A stretch of 64,000 nucleotides of DNA. Source: Lacisediminihabitans sp040549525. GTDB taxonomy: Bacteria; Actinomycetota; Actinomycetes; Actinomycetales; Microbacteriaceae. The stretch covers positions 211,163 to 275,162 of the forward strand of contig NZ_JBEPTM010000005.1 of assembly GCF_040549525.1 (NCBI RefSeq), in the 5' to 3' direction. Of the stretch, positions 34,482-42,971 are shown in pieces (within the stretch, counting starts at the first letter, position 1; each line of letters opens with the position of its first letter). The notes under the pieces are model-generated. The model was given only the letters and a program-made list of their open reading frames with translations. It did no database searches and was not told the origin of the DNA. A program made the translations under genes and the position numbers.

Positions 34482-35831
34482 TCACATCTTGGGCAAAGAG
34501 ACCGTTGCCGTGAGCCCGCTGCCGGTGTTCTGAAGCTGGATCGAGCCGTATGCCGCCATCACGATGGCGTGAACAAGGGCGAGCCCGAGGCCGCTTCCCC
34601 CGGTGTTCGCCGAGCGGGAGTCATCCGCCCGCGAGAACCTGTCGAACGCGTGCGGCAGAAAATCCTCGGTCATTCCCGGGCCGGAGTCGGTGATGCGGAG
34701 CACGAGAGTGCCGGCCTCGCCGGTGAGGTCGGCATCCACCGAGCCTCCCGGCCCAATCGCCGCGAGACTGTTGGCCAGCAGGTTGTCGATGACTCTCGCG
34801 AAATTCTCCGCGCTGATGGCGTAGCGCGCCCCAGCGTCGAGACCGGCCACCGTGAAACCGACCTCCGCATCGTCCGCGAGCCCGATCATGCGTGCACGAT
34901 CGATGCTGCCCATCAGTTCGGAGACGAGCTGGTCGGCGGAACTCGTATGCACCGGCAGTGGTTGTGCGTCGAGCCGAGAGAGCTCGAGCAGGTTGCTCGC
35001 GAGGGAGGAGAGCCGGGCCACCGACTTCTCTGCCGCAACGACCTGGGCGGCAAGAGCGGGGGCGTCGTCGAAGTCGTCATGGGCGAGTTCGAGCTGGGTC
35101 TTGAGCGCCGAAAGCGGTGTGCGCAACTCGTGGGCGGCATCCGAGACGACCTGTTTCTCGCGCGCACTCGAGGCGCGCACCCTGCCGAGGAAGGCATTGA
35201 GGGTCGTGGCGAGCTCGGAGAGTTCATCGTTCGCCTCACCCACGGGGAGCACTGCGGCCGAATCCATGCCCAGGGACTCCGCCCTCTGCCGCATGCGTCT
35301 CACCGGGCCGAGCGCCGCGGACGCGAGCAACCACGAGGCGAAGCCGAATGCTGCGAGCAGCACGATCCCTCCGATAACGAAGGCGACATCGAGACTCTGC
35401 ATGGCCAGGAGACTCGCGGCAGTACTTCGCGCCGCCCAGAGCGACCAGTCCCCGGTCTTCGTCGAGACGATCCTGCCGACGACGACGAAGGACGTACCAT
35501 CCTCACCCGAGGTGAAGGTCTCGTCGCTGCCCGCCCTGTGCTCCACTGCCCGGTGGATATCGTGGGGGAGCGTATCGAGCTTCACCACTCCGCTCGGGTC
35601 ACGGATGAACACGAGCAGGCCCTTGCCGGAGTCATCCACCAGCCCGGTGGGGTTCGCCACGATCTCCTGGGCGTAGGAGTCGAGATCGACGCGGGCGAGC
35701 GAGGCGTCGGAGGCGGAGAGGATGGAGACCACCTGCGACTGGGCAGCCACCATCGCGATGGTGAAGATCACGGCAGCGACCACCACGCTTCCGATGGTGA
35801 TCCTGGCGCGGATGGTGAGTCGCTGGAACAT
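34482..35831 (-). CDS. Sensor histidine kinase (HAMP, HisKA, HATPase)
   Basis: 449-aa two-component sensor. TM helices at about 12-35 and 147-172 enclose an extracytoplasmic sensor (36-146). HAMP follows, then the H-box VVSDAAHELRTPLSALK with phospho-acceptor His234, and HATPase motifs (VIDNLLANSLAAIGPGGS, DSGPGMTEDFLPHAF, GGSGLGLALVHAI). ATG 35831 is 2 bp after the response-regulator stop. The start is certain from context, because the long upstream open frame is antisense or out of frame. The stimulus is unknown, but the operon content (VIT, flavocytochrome, ApbE) suggests metal or redox. Confidence 0.92.
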   Translation of the reverse strand: MFQRLTIRARITIGSVVVAAVIFTIAMVAAQSQVVSILSASDASLARVDLDSYAQEIVANPTGLVDDSGKGLLVFIRDPSGVVKLDTLPHDIHRAVEHRAGSDETFTSGEDGTSFVVVGRIVSTKTGDWSLWAARSTAASLLAMQSLDVAFVIGGIVLLAAFGFASWLLASAALGPVRRMRQRAESLGMDSAAVLPVGEANDELSELATTLNAFLGRVRASSAREKQVVSDAAHELRTPLSALKTQLELAHDDFDDAPALAAQVVAAEKSVARLSSLASNLLELSRLDAQPLPVHTSSADQLVSELMGSIDRARMIGLADDAEVGFTVAGLDAGARYAISAENFARVIDNLLANSLAAIGPGGSVDADLTGEAGTLVLRITDSGPGMTEDFLPHAFDRFSRADDSRSANTGGSGLGLALVHAIVMAAYGSIQLQNTGSGLTATVSLPKM

Positions 35832-35833
35832 GA

Positions 35834-36553
35834 TCAGGATGCTTGGGCCGTGAGCGAATATCCGGAACCACGCACCGTCGTAATGGTGATCTCGGCATTC
35901 ACCGGATCGAGTTTTCGGCGAAGGTACCGCACATACTGGTCGACGATCGTGGGGTCGATGTGACGGGTGGTGCCCCAGACCTCCTGCAGGATGTCGTTGC
36001 GGGGGACCACCTCGCCCTGCCGAGAGACGAGGTAACGCAGCAGCGAGAACTCCTTGGTGCTGAGGGGCAGGGGTTTGTTCTCGACGGTGGCCCGAACGCT
36101 CGCGGTGTCGAGGGAGAGCGCACCCAGTCGTAACACGGGCTTGGGGGTCGCCGCGTCGCGCCGCACGAGAGCCCGGATGCGCGCACTGAACTCGGCGAAG
36201 GCGAAGGGCTTGGTGAGGTAGTCGTCCGCACCGGAGTCGAGCCCGAACACCCGGTCCTCGACGGCATCCCGGGCGGTGATGAGCAATACCGGCAGCGTGC
36301 TGCCGTGCTGGCGGAGGTGCCGGCACACCTCGAATCCGGTCATCTCCGGCATCATCACGTCGATGGCTGCCGCAGCGAATTCCGAACCGGCGGCGGCGAT
36401 GAGCGCCTCCATGCCGTTGGTGACGAGGGTGATGTCATAGCCCTCGCCGGTGAGCCCTTTCACGATGAGAGCGCCCATCGCCTCGTCATCCTCCACGACG
36501 AGAATCCGGGTCGGGCCCGTGCCGGTGAGACCGGGTAGCGCGGGGTTAGACAA
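35834..36553 (-). CDS. OmpR-family response regulator
   Basis: 239-aa DNA-binding regulator. The receiver domain (about 15-130) has acidic residues VVEDDEAM, phospho-acceptor Asp65 (AAAIDVMMPEMTG), switch Thr in LLITARD and Lys in DDYLTKPFAF. The C-terminal winged helix (about 145-235) reads LSTKEFSLLRYLVSRQGEVV and VDQYVRYLRRKLDP. The most plausible start is TTG 36553, which overlaps the VIT stop by 8 bp; a longer ATG start (36613) would overlap the VIT gene by about 70 bp. It partners with the following kinase. Confidence 0.88.
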   Translation of the reverse strand: MSNPALPGLTGTGPTRILVVEDDEAMGALIVKGLTGEGYDITLVTNGMEALIAAAGSEFAAAAIDVMMPEMTGFEVCRHLRQHGSTLPVLLITARDAVEDRVFGLDSGADDYLTKPFAFAEFSARIRALVRRDAATPKPVLRLGALSLDTASVRATVENKPLPLSTKEFSLLRYLVSRQGEVVPRNDILQEVWGTTRHIDPTIVDQYVRYLRRKLDPVNAEITITTVRGSGYSLTAQAS

Positions 36554-37274
36554 CGCCGGTGGTACCGAGCAGTGCACCGATCGTGAAAGTCGCGACGAGG
36601 GCGAGAGCGCCACCGATCACCACACGAGCAGCTGCACGTACCCGACCGGCACCGCCGAGGTGGGCGCTGACCAGTCCGGTCGCGGCCAGGGCGACCAATA
36701 CGACGGCGAAAGTGATCGGCACCCGCAACTGCTCGGGCGGAAGCAGGATCGCCAGCAGGGGGATGATGCCCCCGATGAGGAACGCCGCCGCCGAGGCGAA
36801 GGTGGCGTGCCAGGGACTGACCACGTCGTCCTGGTCGATGTTCAGCTCTATCGAGAGGTGTGCGGCGAGCGCATCGTGGGCGGTCAGCTCCGTGGCGACC
36901 GTGAGCGCGGTCTCCTGGCTGAGCCCCTTGGCCCGGTACAGGCCGGCGAGCTCGGCGAGCTCCTCGTCTGGGGTCTCCAGGAGTTCGCGACGCTCCTTCT
37001 CGATGAGAGCATGCTCGCTGTCGCGCTGCCCACTCACCGAGACGTATTCGCCGAGGGCCATCGAGATGGCCCCGCCGACGAGGGCGGCGACACCGGCGGT
37101 GAGGATCGGCGCGATCGCGGTAGTGGCTCCGGCGACACCGACGCCGATGGCCGCGACCGACACGATGCCGTCGTTGGCGCCGAGCACTCCGGCGCGAAGC
37201 CAGTTGAGCCTCTGCGCGACACCGCCCATGTGCGGTTCGTCGATCTGTTGGTCGGGTGCGGTATCGGAGGTCAT
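36546..37274 (-). CDS. VIT1/CCC1-family Fe/Mn transporter
   Basis: 242-aa membrane protein of the vacuolar-iron-transporter family, exporting Fe2+/Mn2+ (or sequestering it) with protons. Helix 1 begins RLNWLRAGVLGANDGIVSV, the family signature, and further helices follow at 45-75, 160-180, 185-205 and 220-240. The middle is cytosolic, with a Glu-rich metal-binding helix (EKERRELLETPDEELAEL). It is first in a six-gene operon. The spacing to the response regulator is an overlap. Divergent from it is the FetB-like permease gene, also linked to iron. Confidence 0.9.
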   Translation of the reverse strand: MTSDTAPDQQIDEPHMGGVAQRLNWLRAGVLGANDGIVSVAAIGVGVAGATTAIAPILTAGVAALVGGAISMALGEYVSVSGQRDSEHALIEKERRELLETPDEELAELAGLYRAKGLSQETALTVATELTAHDALAAHLSIELNIDQDDVVSPWHATFASAAAFLIGGIIPLLAILLPPEQLRVPITFAVVLVALAATGLVSAHLGGAGRVRAAARVVIGGALALVATFTIGALLGTTGVV

Positions 37275-37554
37275 ACGCTAATGGAACCCGTTTTCGCGCC
37301 GGATTTCCACAAAGGACAGGCTCGCCTACCCCGCGCGGTCGGCCCGAGCATCCGCCCGGGGGCGCGCGACCCGGTAGTACGGCAGCACCCAGATGCACAC
37401 CGCGTCGGCGAGTCCCCGGCGGCGGGGCAGCGCGGCGGAGGTCACGGGAGATCCCACGCGCGCGCTGCACGGCATCCGAGTAGACGGCCGGGGGAGTGGC
37501 TGTGATGTAATCGACGAGCCCGCTCACCCCTGGAGCGACCGGATCGGAGCCGCG

Positions 37555-38349
37555 GTGACCCCCTTCGTCACGATCGTGGCAGTTGCCGTGCTCGCCGCCA
37601 TCACACTCACTGTGGTGCTCGCCCTGAGGCTCGAGCATCCGTGGCTTCAGCCCTGGGCCGTGCTCCGCGCGGTCGTGCAACTCGGCATCCTCAGTGTCAT
37701 CCTCGGTGGGGTGATCAGCAGTCGTTGGTTGGTCGCGGCATTCCTCTCCGTGATGGTGATCGCGGCGACCTGGGTGGTGTACCGCCGACTGGGGGTGGAT
37801 GCGCGGTTCCTGCTGCCCATCGTCGGCACCGTGATCGCGGCATCAGCGGTGCCCCTTGTGGTGGTCTTCGCGACCGGAGCCGTCGCCTTCAGCCCGCGAT
37901 ACCTGCTCGCGCTCGGGGGAATCGTGATCGGGAACACGATGACGGTCTGCACGCTGATGGGCCGCTCGCTCGGCGCGCTCTACCTCTCCCAGCGTGACGA
38001 GATGGAAGCCTGGCTTTCCCTCGGAGCGACGCCGCGGCAGTCGGGGCTCCGGGCGGTGCGGTCGGCGGCCTCGACCGCGCTCATCCCGTCGACCGACCAG
38101 ACGCGCACCACCGGCATCGTCACCCTGCCCGGCGCGTTCGTCGGCGCCGTGTTCGCGGGGGCGTCGCCGATCCAGGCCGCTCAGTTCCAGATCGTCGTGC
38201 TCGCCGCGATCCTGGCAGCGGGAGCCTTGACCGCCGCGTCGTTCACGGGAGTATTCGGTGCGCCGGAGGTGCTTCCCCTCGACGAAAGCCCGCTCGGGGG
38301 GCGTCGTGCCCTCTCGGTGAGCCGCGCTCCTCACAGAATCGGGCCTTAG
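37555..38349 (+). CDS. FetB-like (UPF0014) ABC transporter permease
   Basis: 264-aa integral membrane protein of the UPF0014/FetB family, with 7-8 hydrophobic segments. Signature stretches: HPWLQPWAVLRAVVQLGIL near residue 30, FSPRYLLALGGIVIGNTMT around 120, and TTGIVTLPGAFVGAVFAGAS around 185. FetB works with an ATPase, FetA, in iron export and oxidative-stress resistance in E. coli. No fetA-like gene is in this window, so the partner is absent or elsewhere. GTG 37555 has GGAG 6 bp upstream. The last codons overlap a DosR-like box. Confidence 0.85.
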   Translation: MTPFVTIVAVAVLAAITLTVVLALRLEHPWLQPWAVLRAVVQLGILSVILGGVISSRWLVAAFLSVMVIAATWVVYRRLGVDARFLLPIVGTVIAASAVPLVVVFATGAVAFSPRYLLALGGIVIGNTMTVCTLMGRSLGALYLSQRDEMEAWLSLGATPRQSGLRAVRSAASTALIPSTDQTRTTGIVTLPGAFVGAVFAGASPIQAAQFQIVVLAAILAAGALTAASFTGVFGAPEVLPLDESPLGGRRALSVSRAPHRIGP

Positions 38350-38354
38350 GTCCC
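38341..38354 (+). promoter_or_regulatory. DosR/DevR-like box upstream of Usp-mgtA
   Basis: GGGCCTTAGGTCCC matches GGGACTWWAGTCCC at 12 of 14 and is nearly palindromic. It overlaps the stop codon of the FetB-like gene and is 36 bp before the Usp ATG. Confidence 0.6.
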
Positions 38355-38389
38355 TAGGCCCGCGCCGACCGCTGGCGTGAAATGGTGTC

Positions 38390-38938
38390 ATGCAACCGAT
38401 GAACGGCACCGCCGCCACCCAGCCTTCACATTTCGTTGCCGACCCGGATGGGGCGCGCTACGAGTCAGACAGCCGGGTAAACCACAAGCCGGAGGCGGCA
38501 CACACCGAGTCCGCCGTTCGCCCCGCGCGCACGGGACGCATCGTCGTGGGGGTCGATGGCTCCGAGGCATCCCTGCGTGCCCTCGCGAAGGCCGCGAGTC
38601 TCGCCGACACGCTGAACACGGGACTGCAGGTGGTCACCACCTGGAAGTTCTTCACCGAATACAACGACATCGGAGTGACCGGCTGGTCGCCCGAGGAGGA
38701 CGCCACCGAGATCCTGGGGGATGCCTGCCGCAGCCAGTTCGGAGCCACCCTGCCCGAGTGGGTGGCTACGAGCTCCGCGGAAGGCAACCCGGCTCAGCGC
38801 CTCATCGACGCCAGCGAAGGTGCTGAGATGCTGGTGGTCGGCAGCCGCGGCCACGGGGGAGTGGTCGGCCTGCTGCTCGGCTCAGTGAGCTCGGCCTGCG
38901 CGGAGAAGGCGCACTGCGCCGTCCTTGTCGTCCACTGA
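38390..38938 (+). CDS. Universal stress protein, single domain
   Basis: 182-aa UspA-fold protein with a 45-residue low-complexity N-terminal extension. The domain starts GRIVVGVDGSEASLRALAKA. The ATP-binding glycine motif is GSRGHGGVVGLLLGSVSS (G-2x-G-9x-G-S). ATG 38390 is the only reasonable start. It sits 16 bp before the Mg2+ ATPase gene and is surely co-transcribed. A DosR-like box immediately precedes it. In M. tuberculosis a Usp gene also adjoins a cation P-type ATPase gene (Rv1996-Rv1997) in the DosR regulon. Confidence 0.92.
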   Translation: MQPMNGTAATQPSHFVADPDGARYESDSRVNHKPEAAHTESAVRPARTGRIVVGVDGSEASLRALAKAASLADTLNTGLQVVTTWKFFTEYNDIGVTGWSPEEDATEILGDACRSQFGATLPEWVATSSAEGNPAQRLIDASEGAEMLVVGSRGHGGVVGLLLGSVSSACAEKAHCAVLVVH

Positions 38939-38954
38939 GCGCACCCGGAGTGCG

Positions 38955-41435
38955 GTGACCGGTCCTGCCGGGGCGCCGATACCCGCCGAGCTGTGGAGCG
39001 CGTCAATCGAGCGTGTTCGGGCCATCGCGGCCAGTCCCCACGTCGAGACTCTTCCGCCACGAAGCCTGTCCTGGCCGGCGCTCGCGCTGAGGCAGTTCCT
39101 CTCGCCGGTCACGCTCATCCTCGTGATGGCGGCAGCTGTCGCCAGCGCGGTGGGGGATGCCACCGACGGCATCATCATCGGCGTCATCGTGCTCGCGAGC
39201 GCCGGGCTCGGCTTCGCGCAGGAATTTCGTGCCTCGCGGGATGTGCAGTTGCTCCTTGCCAGCGTCTCATCGACGGTGGACGTTGACCGGCGCGGTGAGA
39301 TGCTCACCCTGGTGCTCGCGGACGTGCGGGCCGGGGATGAACTGCACCTCTCCGCCGGCGACATCCTGCCCGGGGACTGTCGCCTCGTCTCCGCACAGAG
39401 CCTCGTCGTGGATGAATCGGCGCTCACGGGCGAGTCCCTTCCGGTGGACAAGTCAGCCGAGGCATCGCTCGCCTCGGACACACCGCTTGCCGCACGAACC
39501 AACTGCGTGTTCCGCGGCACCCATGTGGTGAGCGGCACCGGCATCGCCCTCGTGGTCTACACCGGTCGCGACACCGAATTCGGGGCTGTCGCCGCTCGGC
39601 TGATGAAACACCCGGCTCCCACGGCATTCGAGCACGGCCTCAGCCGGTTCGGGATCCTTCTTCTTCAGGTGACCATCGCGCTGACGATCGCCGTCTTCGT
39701 GATCAACCTGGTGCTCGGCCGCCCGATCCTGGATGCGCTCCTGTTCTCCCTCGCCCTCGCCGTGGGAGTGACGCCTCAGATGCTGCCCGCCATCGTCTCG
39801 GTCAGCCTCTCGGCCGGAGCCCGCGCCCTCTCCAAACACCACGTCATCGTCAAGCGTCTCGACGTGATCGAGGACCTCGGTTCGCTCACCGTTCTCTGCA
39901 CCGACAAGACGGGCACTCTCACCAAAGGAACCGTCGAGTTCTCGCAGGCCCTCGCCCCGGACGGCACGGCGGATGCCCGGATCCTCGAACTCGGGGCACT
40001 CAACGCCACGCTGCAGAAGGGGTACCGCAATCCCCTCGATGACGCGATCCTGCGGGTGCACCGGCCCGCCGCGGCGGAGTCGCTCGGCGAGGTGCCCTAC
40101 GACTTCGAGCGCAAACGGCTCTCGATCGGAGTGGAATTCGAAGGAACACGCACCCTGGTGACGAAGGGCTCGCTGGAGGCCGTCCTGGCGGCCTGCACCA
40201 GCGTTCGGGGTAACAGCTCTCCCGCAGCCTTCGAGCTCGTGCGCGCGAGCTATCGCGCCCTGGGGGTCGACGGGTTCCGTGCCATCGGCCTCGCGACTCG
40301 CTCGCTCGAGACGGGCGAGCAGATCAGTGTTGCCTCGGAGGCTTCGCTCGATTTCGCGGGCATCCTCACCTTCCGCGACGACGTGAAGGATGACGTGAAC
40401 CTCGAGATAGCGGACCTCTCGGGGCTCGGGGTTCGGGTGGTCATGGTGAGCGGTGACAACCGTTTCGTCTCCCAGTCGGTGGCGTCCCGCATCGGACTGC
40501 GCTCCCAGCTGGTGGTAACCGGGGCGGACATCGACCGGATGAGCCCCGCTCGCCTTCGACGGGCGGTCACCGAGTGCGACGTCTTCGCGGAGGTCGAACC
40601 CCGGCACAAGGAGGAGATCGTCACGGCGCTGAAGGCCGGCCGGCGAACCGTCGGATTCCTCGGTGACGGCATCAACGACAGCTCGGCGCTCCATGCGGCC
40701 GATGTCGGGATCTCCGTCGACGGGGCCACCGATGTCGCCCGCGAGGCGGCCGCGATCGTACTCACCGAGAAGAGCCTCGCGGTTGTCGCCGACGGAGTGC
40801 GACTCGGACGTCGCACCTTCGCGAACACCCTCAAATACGTGCGCTTCGCCTCGAGCTCGAACTTCGGCAACGTGCTCAGTATGGTGATCGCATCCGCCCT
40901 GCTGCCCTTCCTGCCGATGCTGCCCGGGCAGATCCTGCTCCTCAACTTCCTCGCCGACCTTCCGAGCATGCTGCTCTCGCGCGACCGGGTGGATCCGGAG
41001 CGCCTCGAGCGGCCGGGGAGCTGGAACCTGCGGTCCGTCCGCCGCTTCATGATCGTGTTCGGCGCGCTCAGTACCGTGTTCGACCTGGCCACATTCGCGC
41101 TGCTGATCACGGTCTTCCACGCCTCGGAATCCCTGTTCCAGAGCGGTTGGTTCATCGAGTCCGCGCTCACCCAGATGATCGTGCTCGTAACCCTGCGAAC
41201 CCGGCGCACCTTCTTCCGCAGCCGCCCGGATGCGCTCTTCGGCGCAGCTGTGCTCGCGATCGCCCTGCTCACCCTTGTCATCCCATTCCTCCCGGTGGCG
41301 GCCGCGATCGGCTTCACCGCACCGCCTCTCGGAATGATCGCGCTGCTCTTCTCCCTCGCGGCCGTCTACCTCGCCAGTCTCGAACTGGTGAAGAGAGCGC
41401 CGTGGTCGGGCTTCGATCGCGGGCCGGCTCGGTAG
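38955..41435 (+). CDS. mgtA: Mg2+-translocating P-type ATPase (MgtA-like)
   Basis: 826-aa P-type ATPase importing Mg2+. Ten hydrophobic segments are seen (about 55-75, 80-100, 235-255, 265-285, then six at the C-terminus). Actuator loop: VDESALTGESLPV. Phosphorylation site: LCTDKTGTLTKG. Nucleotide domain: FERKRLSIGVEF. Hinge: VGFLGDGINDSSALHAADVG. GTG 38955 has GGAG 4 bp upstream; TTG 38925 overlaps the Usp gene. MgtA is assigned because the protein lacks heavy-metal CPx motifs and matches the type IIIB layout; transport of other divalent cations cannot be excluded. Confidence 0.88.
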   Translation: MTGPAGAPIPAELWSASIERVRAIAASPHVETLPPRSLSWPALALRQFLSPVTLILVMAAAVASAVGDATDGIIIGVIVLASAGLGFAQEFRASRDVQLLLASVSSTVDVDRRGEMLTLVLADVRAGDELHLSAGDILPGDCRLVSAQSLVVDESALTGESLPVDKSAEASLASDTPLAARTNCVFRGTHVVSGTGIALVVYTGRDTEFGAVAARLMKHPAPTAFEHGLSRFGILLLQVTIALTIAVFVINLVLGRPILDALLFSLALAVGVTPQMLPAIVSVSLSAGARALSKHHVIVKRLDVIEDLGSLTVLCTDKTGTLTKGTVEFSQALAPDGTADARILELGALNATLQKGYRNPLDDAILRVHRPAAAESLGEVPYDFERKRLSIGVEFEGTRTLVTKGSLEAVLAACTSVRGNSSPAAFELVRASYRALGVDGFRAIGLATRSLETGEQISVASEASLDFAGILTFRDDVKDDVNLEIADLSGLGVRVVMVSGDNRFVSQSVASRIGLRSQLVVTGADIDRMSPARLRRAVTECDVFAEVEPRHKEEIVTALKAGRRTVGFLGDGINDSSALHAADVGISVDGATDVAREAAAIVLTEKSLAVVADGVRLGRRTFANTLKYVRFASSSNFGNVLSMVIASALLPFLPMLPGQILLLNFLADLPSMLLSRDRVDPERLERPGSWNLRSVRRFMIVFGALSTVFDLATFALLITVFHASESLFQSGWFIESALTQMIVLVTLRTRRTFFRSRPDALFGAAVLAIALLTLVIPFLPVAAAIGFTAPPLGMIALLFSLAAVYLASLELVKRAPWSGFDRGPAR

Positions 41436-41591
41436 GGGATCGCTCTCGCGACGGGGGAGGCTCGCTGGCGGGGCTCCCGGTGGGGCTCCTTTTTGGGGTC
41501 GGCGGGGCTCCAGGGTTCCCCGTGCGGGTGCCGTGGCTGCCCGCGAGGATTCCCGGGTTCCCCGTCGGCCGGCCGGGGCCTTCGGTGCCTG

Positions 41592-42360
41592 AGGCCACCG
41601 TCACCAATCCGTCACAAACAGCCGTGTCCGCCCCGCGAGGGAACACTTCGTGACGGATGGGCTTCCCGCGCCAGGAGCTCGCCTGTCACCTCGTCCCACC
41701 AACCGTCACCAACCGTCGTCTCCACCCCGCGAGGGAGCACTTCGTGACGGATGGGCGGAGGAGGGTCCGGCGCCAGGGCGAAGTGTTCTCCCGCGCCAGA
41801 AGCTCGCGCGTCACCTGGTCAGCCCAACCGTCACAAACAGCCGTGTCCGCCCCGCGAGGGAACACTATGTGACGAGTGGGCGGAGGAGCGTCCGGCGCCA
41901 GGGCGAAATGCTATCCCGCGCTAGGAGCTCGCCCGTCACCTCGTCCGCCCAACCGTCACAAACCGCCGTCTCCGCCCCGCGAGGGAACACTTTGTGACGA
42001 GTGGGCGGAGGAGCGTCCGGCGCCAGGGCGAAGGGCTTTCCCGCGCCAGAAGCTCGCCCGTCACCTCGTCAGCCCAACCGTCACAAACCGCTGTCTCCGC
42101 CCCGCGAGGGAACAGTTCGTGACGGATGGGCGGAGGAGCGTCCGGCGCCAGGGCGAAATGCTATCCCGCGACAGGAGCTCGCGGGTCACCTCGTCCGCCC
42201 AACCGTCACCAACCGCTGTCTCCACCCCGCGAGGGAGCACTATGTGACGGATGGGCTTCCCGCGACAGGAGCTCGCGGGTCACCTCGTCCGCCCAACCGT
42301 CACAAACCGCCGTCTCCGCCCCGCGAGGGAGCAGTTTGTGACGGCTGACGTTCGCGCCCG
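41592..42360. repeat. Array of seven inverted-repeat units (94/125-bp period)
   Basis: Seven 44-bp cores begin at 41611, 41705, 41830, 41955, 42080, 42205 and 42299; spacings are 94, 125, 125, 125, 125, 94. Each core runs from GTCAC(A/C)AA to T(T/A)(T/C)GTGAC and contains an invariant CCCCGCGAGGG, a possible GCGA (GNRA-type) tetraloop. Flanks extend the inverted repeat: TCCGCCCAACCGTCACAAA on the left pairs with TTTGTGACGGATGGGCGGA on the right in most units, about 17-18 of 19. The 94-bp units lack a 31-bp piece. It lies between the mgtA stop and the convergent PNPOx-like gene. It is not a CRISPR array, since the spacers repeat too. Confidence 0.9.
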
Positions 42361-42438
42361 AAAAGCGCCCGACACCCGCCCGACACCCGCCCCGCCGCCC
42401 CACCAGCCCTGCCCACGACCGGCCCGCCACCGGAGGTG

Positions 42439-42885
42439 TCAGTAGCGCTCCGGCTCCGGACCGCGCGCGAACCGACGCCCGGTGACCTCGGTGGGTTCGA
42501 TGCGCACATAGACGTATTTGAGCGTGGGGATCCACGGCGCCAGCGGCAGTTGATCGGCCGCGAAGACCTCCGACTGGCTCTCGATCGCGCGGGCGCGTCC
42601 CTTGATGACGACACTCCAGGCATCCGTATCGCTGTAGTGATCGCTCTCGAACGCGACGAGCGAATTGATCGTGAGTTCGAGGAGCTTCGTGCCCTCCGCA
42701 GTGCGGAACAGCACGGTATGGCCATCGGCCAGGAAGTTGAGGGGGAAGATCTCGGGCTGGTTGCCCACACTCACCGCGAGCCTGCCGAAGGATGCGCCTT
42801 CCAGCAGGTGCCAGCACTCGGCATCGGTCAGCAGTTGAATGGCGTCATCGCCAGACCGCCCTGTCGAGCCATCAGTATCCATCAT
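42439..42885 (-). CDS. PNPOx-like flavin (FMN/F420)-binding protein
   Basis: 148-aa split-barrel protein of the pyridoxamine-5'-phosphate-oxidase-like family, probably FMN- or F420-binding, cytosolic. Marks: LEGASFGRLAVSV, FPLNFLADGHTVLFRTAEGT (the substrate/flavin strand), SVVIKGRARAI and WIPTLKYVYVRIEP. The ATG has GAGGAATC upstream. It lies 86 bp after cydC on the same strand and may be the last gene of that operon. A close homologue sits at 58451 next to the butanediol dehydrogenase; the two share LADG/LCDG-x-x-LFRTAEG-type motifs. Confidence 0.85.
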   Translation of the reverse strand: MMDTDGSTGRSGDDAIQLLTDAECWHLLEGASFGRLAVSVGNQPEIFPLNFLADGHTVLFRTAEGTKLLELTINSLVAFESDHYSDTDAWSVVIKGRARAIESQSEVFAADQLPLAPWIPTLKYVYVRIEPTEVTGRRFARGPEPERY

Positions 42886-42971
42886 GATTCCTCTTGCCTT
42901 TCGTCTTGTTTATCGCCGACTACGCACCCGTGAATGCCACCTGCGCCCGAAAGCGGGGGCGCGCGTGCCGC

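Noticed and set aside
37330..37520. Protein-like patch on the minus strand (DYITATPPAVYSDAVQ and IWVLPYYRVARP)
   Set aside because: The two pieces are in different frames and I do not recognise a family. It could be a decayed gene end, but the support is too thin to call.
41611..42342. CRISPR array
   Set aside because: Repeats have regular length, but the spacers are themselves conserved copies and no cas genes are present.
41450..42350. Several open frames across the inverted-repeat array
   Set aside because: Their translations are only the tandem repeat read in different frames (Pro/Arg-rich), with no SD or family similarity.
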